A stretch of 64,000 nucleotides of DNA from Leptolyngbya iicbica LK (GTDB lineage Bacteria; Cyanobacteriota; Cyanobacteriia; Phormidesmidales; Phormidesmidaceae): positions 81,159 to 145,158 of the forward strand of contig NZ_QVFV01000009.1 in assembly GCF_004212215.1 (NCBI RefSeq), read 5' to 3'. The position numbers were made by a program, and so were the translations under genes. Positions 34,442 to 44,370 of the stretch are shown here, one piece after another (position 1 is the stretch's first letter; each line of letters begins with the position of its first letter). Below the pieces are notes generated by a model. It was not told the DNA's origin, did not search any database, and was given only the letters and a program-made list of their open reading frames with translations.

Positions 34442-37400
34442 ATGTCGATGGCAGGCATGGATGGTACGTTCTGGCAGCAGTTTTGGGAACTGGTGATTGG
34501 CGGGTTAAGCCTTGACCCTGAGGTCTTTGGTAAGGTGGGCGACAGTCTAGAAAATCGCTGGGTGGTGGCCGCCGTGGTGTTGCTAGCGGGGCTTTCGCAA
34601 GCAATAGGACAAAGTATCGTATTGTTTGCCAATCGCATCAAACCCTTACGGTTTGTCTTGAGCTTGGTGATTTCGGCCCTCATCTACTTTGTAACTTTCA
34701 TCGTCTGGGTGATATGTATCTGGTTGATTCTGCATGCCTTTGGGCGCAGTAGCTTCACCCTTGACAATGTGTTTCGCGGGTTGGCCGTGAGTTATGCGCC
34801 CCAACTGCTAGGCTTTCTCGTAGCCGCACCTTATTTTGGGATGCCGATTTCGGTTTTGCTCTCAATCTGGACTCTATTGGCCGTCCTCGTCGGCATTGAA
34901 TCCACAACGAATTTGACTTCGTGGCAAGCCATGCTGGCAGTGGGAGTGGGCTGGCTGCTGTTGCAATTGGGACAACGCACCATTGGTCAGCCGTTAGCTC
35001 GGTTAGAGCAATGGTTGACCAGCCTTTCAGCGGGGCATCAAGTCACGATGCGGCCGACCAACCTCGAATATTTGCTGGAACAGCAAGCGGTCCAGAATCC
35101 GCCTCGATTCCAGACTGATGTCATTGACGAGGTGGGTAATCAAGCCGCTCCGGGTCAGTCTCCCACCAGCCGCCGACTCTATCGCTATTTGGCGATCGCT
35201 TTTGTGAGTTTTCTCATTGTTGGGGTGATTACGACATCGCAGCGCGGCTTTCAACTTTGGTTTCGAGCATTAGATGATACGGTGCGACTCGTGATTGACC
35301 TGACGGTCTTGGGGCTGTTGGGCGTTGTCGTGGCGATCTTAATGACGCCGTTGGAATCGTTGAGTTGGTGGGCCGGATGGCAGGGCGATCGCCCGCTCAA
35401 TCCTGGAATTGCGGTGCGTCATCCCGACCAAACTGATGAGGATGTGGTGCGCTACGTGACATACCTGGATGGCATCAACCAGGGCACCTATGGTTATCTG
35501 CCTGAGGTCGAACGCTTTTTGGAGCAATTGGCTGAGGCCCTTCCACCGAACGTCCTGCTGGTTAAGGGCATCATTCCTTACTCCGTCAGTAATACGCAGC
35601 TCACCGCCGATAATCCGTTCGCCTGGGTCTGGCGTTGGGTCGATGCGTTTAAATCCACCGTGCCCGTTGTGCCCATCGGGTTTGTGGTGAATATCCGCAA
35701 CATTTTTGCGGTGATGATGTCTGCCGATGCCCGCTATGGCCCGATTCAAAATCGGGGGCTGGCTCAGGTGCTGTACGACAGTTTGATTTACCACGGCTAT
35801 CAGCCCGGCAGTGGCACGCCGATTAGTCTCATCGGCTTTAGTGGTGGTGGACAGATGTCGATGGGCTGCGTGCGGTATTTGCAGCAGGTGACTGAGGCGC
35901 CCATTGAGGTGATTTCCATCGCGGGGGTGATTAGCGGCAACACGGGGGCCATGGCGGTGGATAAGCTGTATCACCTGGCAGGCGATTTGGACCCGGTGGA
36001 AAAGTTGGGCGTTAAACTCTTTCCGGCTCGCTGGCCGATCGCTCCGTTGTCGAATTGGAATAAGGCCAAGCGACGGGGGCGGATCGTCTTCATCTCGTTA
36101 GGGGAGATTGGGCACAGCGGTGCCAATGGCCCCATGAGCATCGGTCGGCAATTGCCAGACGGGCGGACGCCATTACAGCAAACGGTTGATATCACAACGG
36201 GGATATTGCTCAAAGACTGGGTGCGATCGGGCCTCCAGAAATCTGATTTTATGCGCCCCAGTAACTACGAGCTTTACCAAGCAGCCGCATTCAACCGCGT
36301 GGAGTATTACCCGCTGCATAAAGTGCCTGATCTGGCGCGATACCGACCGCTCGGTGACTGGATGGGACGCCTGATTTTGCCATCCGCCGAGGAACGGCAA
36401 ACGCCGCGAAAAGTGGGTTTTGAAGTCTCGTATGCACCGGCGGCCCACGCTCATTTGATCGGGCAAACAGTGGCCTTGCGGTGGCATGATGATGTCGATA
36501 CCCAAGCCTACGTGCAACTGGTGACAATGGATGTCCATTTTGCTGAACAGGTGGCGGTCAGCAGTCGTCAGGGCACGGTGCATCCCGATCGCCTCAACCA
36601 CTGGGCGAAAGTTGACCCGCTGGAATCGATCGCGGGTGCCCATCCCATTGACGACATCACAGTTGTCTTGCCCGCGTCCGTCGAGGTGCTGGAAGTCGCC
36701 GATCAATCGCCAACTTTGCGGATCAAGAGCGACCCGGTGCATACCACTGGGCGGTTTTATGGGTTGGTGCAAATCGAGGCCGCAGTGGGGAACGATCGCT
36801 TTCGGGTGCGGCACTACGATAAAGCAACCCAGCAATTTAGTGGCCCCGAAGAGATCGTTTATATTCCGGCCGTATTGCCTAATCGCGATGACCTCTACCA
36901 GTCCACCAATCGGGATATCGAACAGTCACCCCTGAATGAAACGGGTTGGTATATCTATGGCGCTCTGAATGACCAGGATGAATTTGTAGTGCAGGCGATC
37001 GCCCCGTTTCATCTATTTGACCTGACGCCCGACATCGTCCTTACTGACCCGAAAGCTTCCCTGCGCTATATCAATAATGAGTATTGGCAAGATGCCCGGC
37101 AGCGCAAGGGGCAGGTGGTGAACTCTTTACTGCTACCCCAGGTGCCTTCCACGGATGCGCGCTTGATGGTGGATGACCTTTGGCGAGAGGGCGATCGCGC
37201 CTTGCTGATGGAAGTCTATGGCGGCATCGGCGGCAATAAGAAGGAATTTGCGCCCGGTGGCATCTATTTTGGGCATTTTTCCTTTGGTATTGCGACGGTG
37301 GTGCGAGAGCCGTTGACGGGTCTCCTCCGGTTTGACATTGAATATCGCCAGATTTTCACCCACAGTCCAGAAGGCGTGGTAGCGGGCAGCAATCATTGGA

Positions 37401-38074
37401 CACGATTTATGGGCGATCGCCAATACGGCCGAGTGGGCTTTCGTCCCGTAGCCGATGTCATCATCAAGTTCCCCCCCTTCACCGAGGACTATGACTTCGA
37501 CGGGGTCAAATTTTCGCCGATGACGCGCCTGATTCGCGAACTTGACGTCATGGCGGCACGCTATCGCATTGGCGATGGCACGGGCACTACGATGGTGAGT
37601 CCGGTCAATTCCTGTGTGCAAGATTCGACTCAGGCGTTAATTACGGCATTAAATCGCTTGGTTGCTGAGTTTCGGCTCAATCCCTTGATGCTGAAATGGC
37701 TGCGCGAACATCCCGACCATGAGCAAACTCACCGGATTCGCCTGCTGTTTGATTTACTGAAATCGCTCGAATCAGCCTTGCAACCGCTGGGGTTTGCCCG
37801 CGCTGACTGGCGCACCGGGGAACTCACCCTGGGCCGATTTGCGGGTGAGACGCCGGGTAAAACCGTGATGAAAGCGCTTGCGAGTTGGCGATCGCTACTG
37901 CCCCGCTTAGCGAATGACATGATCGCGATGATTTTTTTGCAGCTCGGGGCGACGGTTTGGATCACCCAGGCCTATCAAATCGGGGGAGACGATCCTGACA
38001 TTGAACCGATTGCCCCGACTAACTTCAGTGCCAAAGTCCCCAAAATCAAGCGAGTTAGGAAGCTCAAACTTTGA
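34442..38074 (+). CDS. Large membrane protein with Yip1-like N-terminus and serine-hydrolase-like domain
   Basis: A 1210-residue protein. The N-terminal ~200 residues contain several spans in a Yip1-like pattern, and two more spans follow near residues 245-310 (YLAIAFVSFLIVGVITT, LVIDLTVLGLLGVVVAILM). A soluble part then has an alpha/beta-hydrolase-like nucleophile elbow GFSGGGQMSMG (Ser near residue 465). The C-terminal third has a conserved-looking SPVNSCVQDSTQAL segment. I recall this C-terminal region in cyanobacterial proteins annotated as Abi/CAAX-type proteases, but the glutamate motifs of that family are not evident here. Function is unknown; a membrane-linked hydrolase or lipase is inference. 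TRIC and bioF follow on the same strand. Confidence 0.75.
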   Translation: MSMAGMDGTFWQQFWELVIGGLSLDPEVFGKVGDSLENRWVVAAVVLLAGLSQAIGQSIVLFANRIKPLRFVLSLVISALIYFVTFIVWVICIWLILHAFGRSSFTLDNVFRGLAVSYAPQLLGFLVAAPYFGMPISVLLSIWTLLAVLVGIESTTNLTSWQAMLAVGVGWLLLQLGQRTIGQPLARLEQWLTSLSAGHQVTMRPTNLEYLLEQQAVQNPPRFQTDVIDEVGNQAAPGQSPTSRRLYRYLAIAFVSFLIVGVITTSQRGFQLWFRALDDTVRLVIDLTVLGLLGVVVAILMTPLESLSWWAGWQGDRPLNPGIAVRHPDQTDEDVVRYVTYLDGINQGTYGYLPEVERFLEQLAEALPPNVLLVKGIIPYSVSNTQLTADNPFAWVWRWVDAFKSTVPVVPIGFVVNIRNIFAVMMSADARYGPIQNRGLAQVLYDSLIYHGYQPGSGTPISLIGFSGGGQMSMGCVRYLQQVTEAPIEVISIAGVISGNTGAMAVDKLYHLAGDLDPVEKLGVKLFPARWPIAPLSNWNKAKRRGRIVFISLGEIGHSGANGPMSIGRQLPDGRTPLQQTVDITTGILLKDWVRSGLQKSDFMRPSNYELYQAAAFNRVEYYPLHKVPDLARYRPLGDWMGRLILPSAEERQTPRKVGFEVSYAPAAHAHLIGQTVALRWHDDVDTQAYVQLVTMDVHFAEQVAVSSRQGTVHPDRLNHWAKVDPLESIAGAHPIDDITVVLPASVEVLEVADQSPTLRIKSDPVHTTGRFYGLVQIEAAVGNDRFRVRHYDKATQQFSGPEEIVYIPAVLPNRDDLYQSTNRDIEQSPLNETGWYIYGALNDQDEFVVQAIAPFHLFDLTPDIVLTDPKASLRYINNEYWQDARQRKGQVVNSLLLPQVPSTDARLMVDDLWREGDRALLMEVYGGIGGNKKEFAPGGIYFGHFSFGIATVVREPLTGLLRFDIEYRQIFTHSPEGVVAGSNHWTRFMGDRQYGRVGFRPVADVIIKFPPFTEDYDFDGVKFSPMTRLIRELDVMAARYRIGDGTGTTMVSPVNSCVQDSTQALITALNRLVAEFRLNPLMLKWLREHPDHEQTHRIRLLFDLLKSLESALQPLGFARADWRTGELTLGRFAGETPGKTVMKALASWRSLLPRLANDMIAMIFLQLGATVWITQAYQIGGDDPDIEPIAPTNFSAKVPKIKRVRKLKL

Positions 38075-38104
38075 CCGTCACCCATTTCCTACCCTGGTAA
38101 TGTC

Positions 38105-38734
38105 ATGAAAACTGAACTCATTCTCTACTTGCTAGATATGTTGGGGGTTGTGGTATTTGCGGTGAGCGGGGCTTTGGCCGCTGGTCGCAAACAGCTCGAT
38201 TTATTAGGGGTGTTGGTAATCGCCTTTGTGACCGCACTCGGCGGTGGCACGCTGCGGGATGTGCTGCTCGATCGCTCCCCCGTGTTTTGGATTCAACAGC
38301 CGGATTACGTCTTGGTGGCCCTGACGGCGGGGTTACTCACCGTGCTCTATACCTATTTCTTCAAGCCGCCCCAACGAGCTTTATTAGTGGCCGATGCGGG
38401 CGGGTTAGCGCTCGTCAGCATTAGCGGGGCGCAAATCGCGGAAGCGGCTCAACTTCATCCCCTGGTGGTGATTCTCATGGGCACGTGCACTGGGGTGGTG
38501 GGCGGGGTCATTCGCGATGTGCTGCTGGTCGAAATTCCGATCATTTTGCGCCGCAGCAATATCTACGCCACGGCGGCCATTGTCGGCATCGCGCTGTATC
38601 TTGTCCTCAAAACGGTCGGCTTAGCTACGGGACCGGCGACCCTGCTGGGGATGGTCACCATTATGGGATTGCGGTTGGCGGCCATCATCTGGGGCCTGGC
38701 GCTGCCGGTATATCGTTTGACCGATCAGAAATAA
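38105..38734 (+). CDS. TRIC-family cation channel (UPF0126)
   Basis: A 209-residue integral membrane protein of the prokaryotic TRIC (UPF0126, YicG/YadS) family, trimeric channels that conduct monovalent cations. Two repeats of three spans each carry the kinked glycine motifs [12 protein letters not shown] (about residue 47) and [11 protein letters not shown] (about 133). Length and motifs are normal. bioF starts two bases after its stop, so translation is likely coupled and the pair is probably transcribed together, though no functional link is evident. Confidence 0.93.
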   Translation: MKTELILYLLDMLGVVVFAVSGALAAGRKQLDLLGVLVIAFVTALGGGTLRDVLLDRSPVFWIQQPDYVLVALTAGLLTVLYTYFFKPPQRALLVADAGGLALVSISGAQIAEAAQLHPLVVILMGTCTGVVGGVIRDVLLVEIPIILRRSNIYATAAIVGIALYLVLKTVGLATGPATLLGMVTIMGLRLAAIIWGLALPVYRLTDQK

Positions 38735-38736
38735 CC

Positions 38737-39942
38737 ATGTCTAGCGCTGCCTACGATTGGCTCCACCAATCCCTCAACACGATTCATAAAGCGCACTGGC
38801 ATCGGTCGGTGCGATCGCTCGACGGCATGGCCGGTCCGGTGATGACCTGCGACGGTAAACCGGTCGTCAACTTTGCCAGCAATGACTATTTGGGTCTGGC
38901 GGGTGATCCCCGGTTGGCAGCAGCGGCGATCGCGGCCATTCAGACCTACGGCACGGGCAGCACGGGCTCGCGGTTGCTGAGTGGACATCGCGACCTGCAC
39001 CGCCAGCTAGAGCAAGCGATCACTAACTGGAAAGGCACCGAAGACGCGATCGTCTTTAGCTCTGGCTATCTGGCCAATATCGGCACAATCAGCGCCCTGA
39101 TGGGCAGTCGCGACCTGATTTTGGCCGATCAATACAACCACTCCAGCCTGATCAGTGGGGCCAAGCTCAGTGGAGCCACGGTGCAAACCTATCAGCATGG
39201 CGATGTGGCTGATTTGCAGCGGCAATTAGAGCAGCAGCGATCGCGCTATCGCCGCTGTCTCATCGTCACGGATAGCGTGTTTAGCATGGATGGCGACCTG
39301 TGTCCCCTCCCAGAAATTTTGGACTTGGCCGATCACTATGACTGCATGGTGATGGTGGATGAAGCCCACGGCACGGGGATCTTGGGGACGAACGGCTCCG
39401 GCGCGGTGGAATATCTGGGTTGCCGCGATCGCCCCCTCATTCAAATGGGGACCTTGAGCAAAGCTTTGGGCAGCCTCGGCGGTTACGTCACGGGAGCCGC
39501 CCACTTGATCGACTATTTGCGTAACCGCGCCCCCAGCTGGATTTATACCACGGGACTGACGCCTGCTGATACCGCTGCCGCCCTCGCCGCCATCCACATC
39601 GTGCAAACGGAACCCCAACGACGCGATCGCCTTTGGCAAAACGTGCGTCAACTTCAGCGATCGCTCCAGACTCTCATCGCCGAGTCCACCACGAATTGCT
39701 TCACTTCGCTGCTGCCATCGGACTCACCCATCCTCTGTATCGAAGTCCCTGATGCCGCTACCGTGATGCACCTCGGGCAACGCTTAACCGGCAGCGGATT
39801 CCTCGTCTCAGCGGTGCGTCCGCCCACCGTGCCCACCAGTCGGCTACGCTTGACTGTCATGGCCACCCACGAGCCGTCGCACATTCAACAATTGGTCGAG
39901 GTTTTAGGGCGATTGGCGATCGCTGGGCTCCCAGCAACATAG
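38737..39942 (+). CDS. bioF: 8-amino-7-oxononanoate synthase BioF
   Basis: A 401-residue PLP enzyme of the alpha-oxoamine synthase family, condensing pimeloyl-ACP/CoA with alanine in biotin synthesis. Features are [63 protein letters not shown] and the PLP-lysine motif [13 protein letters not shown]. The upstream open frame overlaps the TRIC gene in another frame; ATG 38737 is the natural start. The BioF assignment is by best family fit; a close homologue such as glycine C-acetyltransferase is less likely given cyanobacterial gene content. Confidence 0.92.
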   Translation: MSSAAYDWLHQSLNTIHKAHWHRSVRSLDGMAGPVMTCDGKPVVNFASNDYLGLAGDPRLAAAAIAAIQTYGTGSTGSRLLSGHRDLHRQLEQAITNWKGTEDAIVFSSGYLANIGTISALMGSRDLILADQYNHSSLISGAKLSGATVQTYQHGDVADLQRQLEQQRSRYRRCLIVTDSVFSMDGDLCPLPEILDLADHYDCMVMVDEAHGTGILGTNGSGAVEYLGCRDRPLIQMGTLSKALGSLGGYVTGAAHLIDYLRNRAPSWIYTTGLTPADTAAALAAIHIVQTEPQRRDRLWQNVRQLQRSLQTLIAESTTNCFTSLLPSDSPILCIEVPDAATVMHLGQRLTGSGFLVSAVRPPTVPTSRLRLTVMATHEPSHIQQLVEVLGRLAIAGLPAT

Positions 39943-40132
39943 TTACGGCACAATTCGAAGCAGGCTTAGTTTGGACTAAATCGCTTCTGAATTATGCTTT
40001 GGACTGCCTGCTCTGTCGTTCACTCGATTGTAGTGAACCCTTCAGTTCAATCTGCTCAGTGAAAGGTACGATCATAGGCTTCCACATCAAGCACAATGCA
40101 GACCTTTCTGTGAAGGCTTTTTGATTGGCTAT

Positions 40133-43100
40133 TTAAATCACCGTCGATGGCGGTGCGCCCTCACTGGAAAACGCGGCTTCCAGTTCCGCCCGTTTTGGTT
40201 TGGGCATAAACCAGCGGCCAAACCTTGCATAGAGAGCAGGAATCACCAGCAGAGTCAGGGCAGTGGAGGTGAACAAGCCCCCCAGCACCACGATCGCCAG
40301 CGGTTGCAGGATTTCATTGCCCGCCCCGCTCGCGATCGCCAGTGGCAGCATCCCTAATGCCGAGGTCAGGGCCGTCATCAAAATGGCGTTTACCCGTTCC
40401 AGGGAACCGTGGAACACCGCCTTCTTCAGAGGTAAACCCTCGGCGAACTTGCGGTTGTAGTTGTCCACCAGCAGCAGGCCGTTGCGGACGGCGACCCCAA
40501 ACAGAGTGATGAAGCCGATCAGAGAAGCCACCGACATCACCCCACCGGTCAGCAAGATGGAGACAATGCCCCCCACCAGCGCCAATGGCAGGTTGATCAT
40601 GATCGCCACCGTCGCGGGCAGCGACTTGACGGAGAAGAACATCAGCACCGCGATCGCGATCGCCGCCAGGATGCTGTACACCAACAGGCTATTGGTGGCG
40701 TTCTGTTCCGCCTCAAATTGCCCGCCGTACTGAATAAAGTACCCGTTGGGCAGTTGCACGTTTTGGCGAATCTGGGTTTGAATGTCGCCCACGACGCTGC
40801 CTAAATCGCGATCGGCCACGTTGGCTGACACCACAATCAGGCGCGATACATCTTCCCGGTTTACTACGTTTGCTCCCATGCCGTAGCCGACGTTGGCAAC
40901 CTCGCCCAGGGAGATCAGTTCTCCCGTTGGGGTCGTGATGGGGATAGCGCTGATGGCATCCAGGCTATTGCGGGCGGACTCCGGTAGGGAAACTGTGATG
41001 TCGATGAGCTGCTGATCTTCCGGTACTTGGGAGACGACGCGCCCGTTTAGAGCCGTTTCTACCACGTTGGAGATCTGGGCCATCGTCAGACCATACCCAG
41101 CGGCGGCTTCCCGGTCGTACTGAATCTGCACCTGCCGGATCGGCAGTTGTGGTTCGAGCTGCAAGTCCACTACACCTTCGATGGGTTCAATTGTGTCGCG
41201 TACCTGCTCACCGATGCTCCGCAGTTCGGCCAGATCAGGGCCAAAGATTTTGATGGCGATCGCACTCCGCACCCCCGACAGCACCTCATCCATGCGGTGG
41301 GAGATGAACCCGCCGATGTTGGGCGCAACTCCAGGTAATTCCAGAAACGCCTCCCGCAATTCTTGCACCGCCGCTTCCCGGTCTTTTAGCGCTGCGTCAC
41401 TAAGTTCGATATCGACATGGGCCATGTTCACGCCAGCGCCATCGGCATCGCCAGGGGAGCGTCCGGCCCGCACCTGTACCCACTCGTAGAGGGGATTGTC
41501 CTGGAGCGAGTTCGCCAATGCTTTACCTGCTCCCACAGTGATATCCAGGGAAATGCCGGGAAACAGCACCATCGAGTTCACCAGAGATTTCTCTTGAAAC
41601 TCTGGCAGAAAAACACGACCGAGGGAGGGCACCACTGCCGCTGAAGCGACCAGCGCCGCCAGCGCCAGGGTCAGGATGAGATGGGGTGCCCGCATGGACA
41701 GCCCCAGTAGCGGACGATAGAGCCGTTCGGCAAAGCGTGATACGAAAGTCCCTTCCTGGGGCAAATTCTGATTCGCCAGCAGGATGGCACAGAGGGCAGG
41801 CGACAGGGTCATCGCCACCAGGGTTGAGGCCAGAATTGAGAATAGATAGGCCAACCCCATCGGCGCAAAGATGCGGCCCTCCACTCCCGTCAAGCTAAAG
41901 ATGGGGGCAAACACCACGACGATAATCACCGTGGAGAAAATTACCGCTAGCCGCACCTGAACCGAGGTATCAAACACCACTTGAAACGGGTGCTTAGGGT
42001 TGCCTTGGGCCTGATTGGTGCGCAAACCGCGATAGCAGTTCTCCATATCGACGATCGCATCATCCACCACCGAGCCGATCGCCACCACTAAACCACCCAG
42101 GGTCATGGTGTTAATGCCCAGACCAAAGGCTTTCATAAACAGCAGGCCAATCAGCAGCGACAGGGGAATGGCGCTGAGGGTAATGATGGCGGTGCGCCAA
42201 TTCATCAAAAACAGCAGCAGAATCACCGACACAATCACCACGCCCTGAAGCAGTGAACCGCTGACATTGCGAATCGCGGAGTCGATGAAGTTGGCCTGCC
42301 GGAAAGTGCGGGTTACCTGAACATCAGCAGGGAAGGTGGATTGGAGGTCGGCAATGACAGCCTCTACCGCGTTCGTCACCGTGGGGGTGTCCACTTCCGG
42401 CTGCTTGTTGATCATCAGCACCACGGCAGGTTGCCCGTTCAGACTGGCATCGCCCCGCTTCAGCGCCGCGCCCGTCTGCACCGTGGCCACATCCCGCAGC
42501 AATATCGGCTGACCGTCTTGCACCTTCACGACGGACTGCTGCAAGTCCTCAATGGACTGCATTTGCCCCATGCCGCGCACCAGCAGTTCTTGACCGCCAC
42601 CAATCAGGAATCCGCCGGGGGCGCTGGAATTCGCTCCGGTGGCCGCAGCGGTAACTTCATTGATGGAGACATTAAGCGCTCGCAGTCTGGCCGGATCGAT
42701 CAGCACCTGCTCCTGCCGCTCGTCACCGCCGTAAACCGTCACCTGGGAGACTCCCGGCACCGAGAGGATCTGGTTTTTCAGGGTGACATCCACCAGGCGG
42801 CGCAGGGCCATCAGGTCGGTCGGCCCCTGCCCGTCCACGGTGAAAGCGTATTGCAAAATTGTGCCCAGGGGCAACACCAACGGCGAAATTTCCGGCGGGT
42901 GGGCATTTTCCGGCAGTTGGTTGGTGACCTGTTGCAGCCGCTCCGTCACCGCCTGCCGCGCCTGGTAAATGTCGGTGTTCGGGTCAAACACGACGCTGAC
43001 CATCGACAGTCCCACTTTGGAGGACGATCGCACCGTCGTCACCCCCGGCAGGCCATTCACCGCACTCTCGATGGGCACGGTGATCTGGGTTTCGACTTCT

Positions 43101-43288
43101 TCGGGAGCCAGACCCACGGCTTCCACCTGTACATCCACCTGGGGCGGCGCAAAGGACGGAAACACATCTAGCGGCATCTGGGTAACGCTAAAAACGCCCC
43201 AAATGGTGACGGCGATCGCCCCTGCCACAATGAACCAACGCTGGGCAATGGAGTTTTTGAGGATTTGATTGAGAACTGCGTTCAGCAT
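40133..43288 (-). CDS. RND heavy-metal efflux pump (CusA/CzcA type)
   Basis: A 1051-residue inner-membrane RND transporter with 12 spans and two large periplasmic loops. The N-terminus MPLDVFPSFAPPQVDVQVEA and ITVPIESAVNGLPGV match the heavy-metal (HME) branch, as does the TM4 region GSVVDDAIVDMENCYRGL, where the family has a conserved acidic pair. The VLLVDNYNRKFAEGLPLK loop near the end is also typical. It would export a divalent or monovalent metal across the envelope. Its only adaptor candidate is the short gene upstream, and no outer-membrane factor is in the window. Nickel or cobalt is suggested by the neighbours. Confidence 0.93.
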   Translation of the reverse strand: MLNAVLNQILKNSIAQRWFIVAGAIAVTIWGVFSVTQMPLDVFPSFAPPQVDVQVEAVGLAPEEVETQITVPIESAVNGLPGVTTVRSSSKVGLSMVSVVFDPNTDIYQARQAVTERLQQVTNQLPENAHPPEISPLVLPLGTILQYAFTVDGQGPTDLMALRRLVDVTLKNQILSVPGVSQVTVYGGDERQEQVLIDPARLRALNVSINEVTAAATGANSSAPGGFLIGGGQELLVRGMGQMQSIEDLQQSVVKVQDGQPILLRDVATVQTGAALKRGDASLNGQPAVVLMINKQPEVDTPTVTNAVEAVIADLQSTFPADVQVTRTFRQANFIDSAIRNVSGSLLQGVVIVSVILLLFLMNWRTAIITLSAIPLSLLIGLLFMKAFGLGINTMTLGGLVVAIGSVVDDAIVDMENCYRGLRTNQAQGNPKHPFQVVFDTSVQVRLAVIFSTVIIVVVFAPIFSLTGVEGRIFAPMGLAYLFSILASTLVAMTLSPALCAILLANQNLPQEGTFVSRFAERLYRPLLGLSMRAPHLILTLALAALVASAAVVPSLGRVFLPEFQEKSLVNSMVLFPGISLDITVGAGKALANSLQDNPLYEWVQVRAGRSPGDADGAGVNMAHVDIELSDAALKDREAAVQELREAFLELPGVAPNIGGFISHRMDEVLSGVRSAIAIKIFGPDLAELRSIGEQVRDTIEPIEGVVDLQLEPQLPIRQVQIQYDREAAAGYGLTMAQISNVVETALNGRVVSQVPEDQQLIDITVSLPESARNSLDAISAIPITTPTGELISLGEVANVGYGMGANVVNREDVSRLIVVSANVADRDLGSVVGDIQTQIRQNVQLPNGYFIQYGGQFEAEQNATNSLLVYSILAAIAIAVLMFFSVKSLPATVAIMINLPLALVGGIVSILLTGGVMSVASLIGFITLFGVAVRNGLLLVDNYNRKFAEGLPLKKAVFHGSLERVNAILMTALTSALGMLPLAIASGAGNEILQPLAIVVLGGLFTSTALTLLVIPALYARFGRWFMPKPKRAELEAAFSSEGAPPSTVI

Positions 43289-43363
43289 CTACCTGAAAGT
43301 CCTAACTGCTGGCTGAAATACCCCTCATCCAGGTGCAAAAGTAGAGTTTTGGCATTTGGGCTG

Positions 43364-43413
43364 ACCTCACCGCCTGAGGTCCCTCTCCTTCAAAAGGAGA
43401 GGCTAGGTGAGGT
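43364..43413. repeat. Nested palindrome between the adaptor and RND genes
   Basis: The outer arms ACCTCACC (43364-43371) and GGTGAGGT (43406-43413) enclose an inner perfect stem CCTCTCCTT (43382-43390) / AAGGAGAGG (43394-43402). I recall AGGAGAGG-type palindromes as dispersed repeats in cyanobacteria. It lies in the short gap between two genes of one strand and could tune their relative expression. Confidence 0.5.
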
Positions 43414-43479
43414 TCTTCCACTCCTGCCCAACTCCAGTTTTGACCTGGAGGGGGCTGTCATGTCTAAAGAGCGGCAACC

Positions 43480-44118
43480 CTACTTTTGGCGAGTCAGAAC
43501 GACGGCCCCAACGGCTAGCCCAACGCCGCCGCCCAGAACTGCCAACAGCATCTTTGGAAACCCGCCGGAGGCTTCGCTCGTTTCAGCGGGAGTCTCAGCT
43601 GCTTCGCTCGTTTCCATCTCCGTCGCTTCCACCTCAGGCGCTTCAGCAGCGGCCTCTGCCTCCGCAGGCGCTTCACTCGTCGTTGCCGCCGCTTCCGATT
43701 CGGCTTCAGCGGTTTGCGTCTTGCGCGATTCGGCATAAAGCGACAAACTGCCCTGAGTCACCAGTTGCTCGCCTACCGACAACCCTTCCAAAATTTCGAC
43801 CATTTCGCCAACCGTGGCCCCCGTAGTGACGGGCACGGGCTCATAGAAGTTTTCGTACAGCACAAATACCAGTTGGCGATCGCCATCCTCCACCAGTGCC
43901 GCTACGGGAATCATGACCGCACCGCTACCATCAGCGGCGGTCTCAATGGGAGCGACCTGAATGCCGAGTAGGGGATCGGTTTCGGCATTCACCTCAACGC
44001 GATCGACGCCACCCTCCGCCTGAAACTCATCGCCATGACCCACATGGGCCAGGGCAGCGGGGGCACTCACCGCCAGACTCACCGCCAGCACAGAACTCAA
44101 CAACGGTAAACGCTTCAT
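43480..44118 (-). CDS. Short periplasmic adaptor-like protein for RND efflux
   Basis: A 212-residue protein with a signal peptide ending SAPAALA, then a His-rich AHVGHGDE. A segment MIPVAALVEDGDRQLVFVLYENFYEPVPVTTG then EILEGLSVGEQLVTQGSLSLYAESR matches only the C-terminal beta domain of HlyD/CusB adaptors. An acidic Ala/Glu linker and a C-terminal span (LLAVLGGGVGLAVGAVVL) follow. The barrel-sandwich and coiled-coil domains of full-length adaptors (about 400 residues) are missing. It precedes the RND gene by about 190 bases on the same strand. Function as a minimal adaptor or periplasmic metal chaperone is inferred. Confidence 0.72.
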   Translation of the reverse strand: MKRLPLLSSVLAVSLAVSAPAALAHVGHGDEFQAEGGVDRVEVNAETDPLLGIQVAPIETAADGSGAVMIPVAALVEDGDRQLVFVLYENFYEPVPVTTGATVGEMVEILEGLSVGEQLVTQGSLSLYAESRKTQTAEAESEAAATTSEAPAEAEAAAEAPEVEATEMETSEAAETPAETSEASGGFPKMLLAVLGGGVGLAVGAVVLTRQK

Positions 44119-44163
44119 GGGATCCTCCTCACAATTGCGACAGCGCGAAGCAAAATCCCCAAC

Positions 44164-44262
44164 AGGGTGCCACAGGGCAGATGAAAACCAGGTGAAATGT
44201 CATCGATGGAAAAATGGAAACACAGAGGAAAAGCTAGAGATGAAACCTGTAGGGTGCCGCAG
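44164..44262. promoter_or_regulatory. Direct repeat in the divergent metal-efflux promoter region
   Basis: AGGGTGCCACAG (44164-44175) and AGGGTGCCGCAG (44251-44262) are near-identical direct repeats, 87 bases apart, between the adaptor gene (minus) and the CDF gene (plus). They could be operator half-sites for the response regulator encoded downstream; this is inference. Confidence 0.35.
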
Positions 44263-44318
44263 CAATTTGCTCACTATCCTTTCAGCATCTAGCCCCAAGG
44301 AGGTATCCAGCTAGCCCA

Positions 44319-44324
44319 TATAAT
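44319..44324 (+). promoter_or_regulatory. Putative -10 element for the CDF gene
   Basis: A perfect TATAAT lies about 47 bases before ATG 44371. There is no matching TTGACA at 17 bases, as expected of an activator-dependent promoter. The direct repeats lie upstream. Confidence 0.4.
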
Positions 44325-44370
44325 TCAGAAATACTCGCTTTAGACTGCGCAACTTAGCGAATTCGACATT

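Noticed and set aside
38485..38736. N-terminal extension of the BioF frame
   Set aside because: It overlaps the end of the TRIC gene in another frame, is rich in His/Gly/Arg, and ATG 38737 gives the normal protein length.
42341..43171. 276-codon plus-strand frame opposite the RND pump
   Set aside because: Composition is His/Gln/Arg-rich without any motif, and the opposite strand encodes an intact RND transporter.
44297..44308. AAGGAGGTATCC, an ideal Shine-Dalgarno sequence
   Set aside because: No start codon lies at usable distance, and the following TATAAT indicates a promoter upstream of the transcript start instead.
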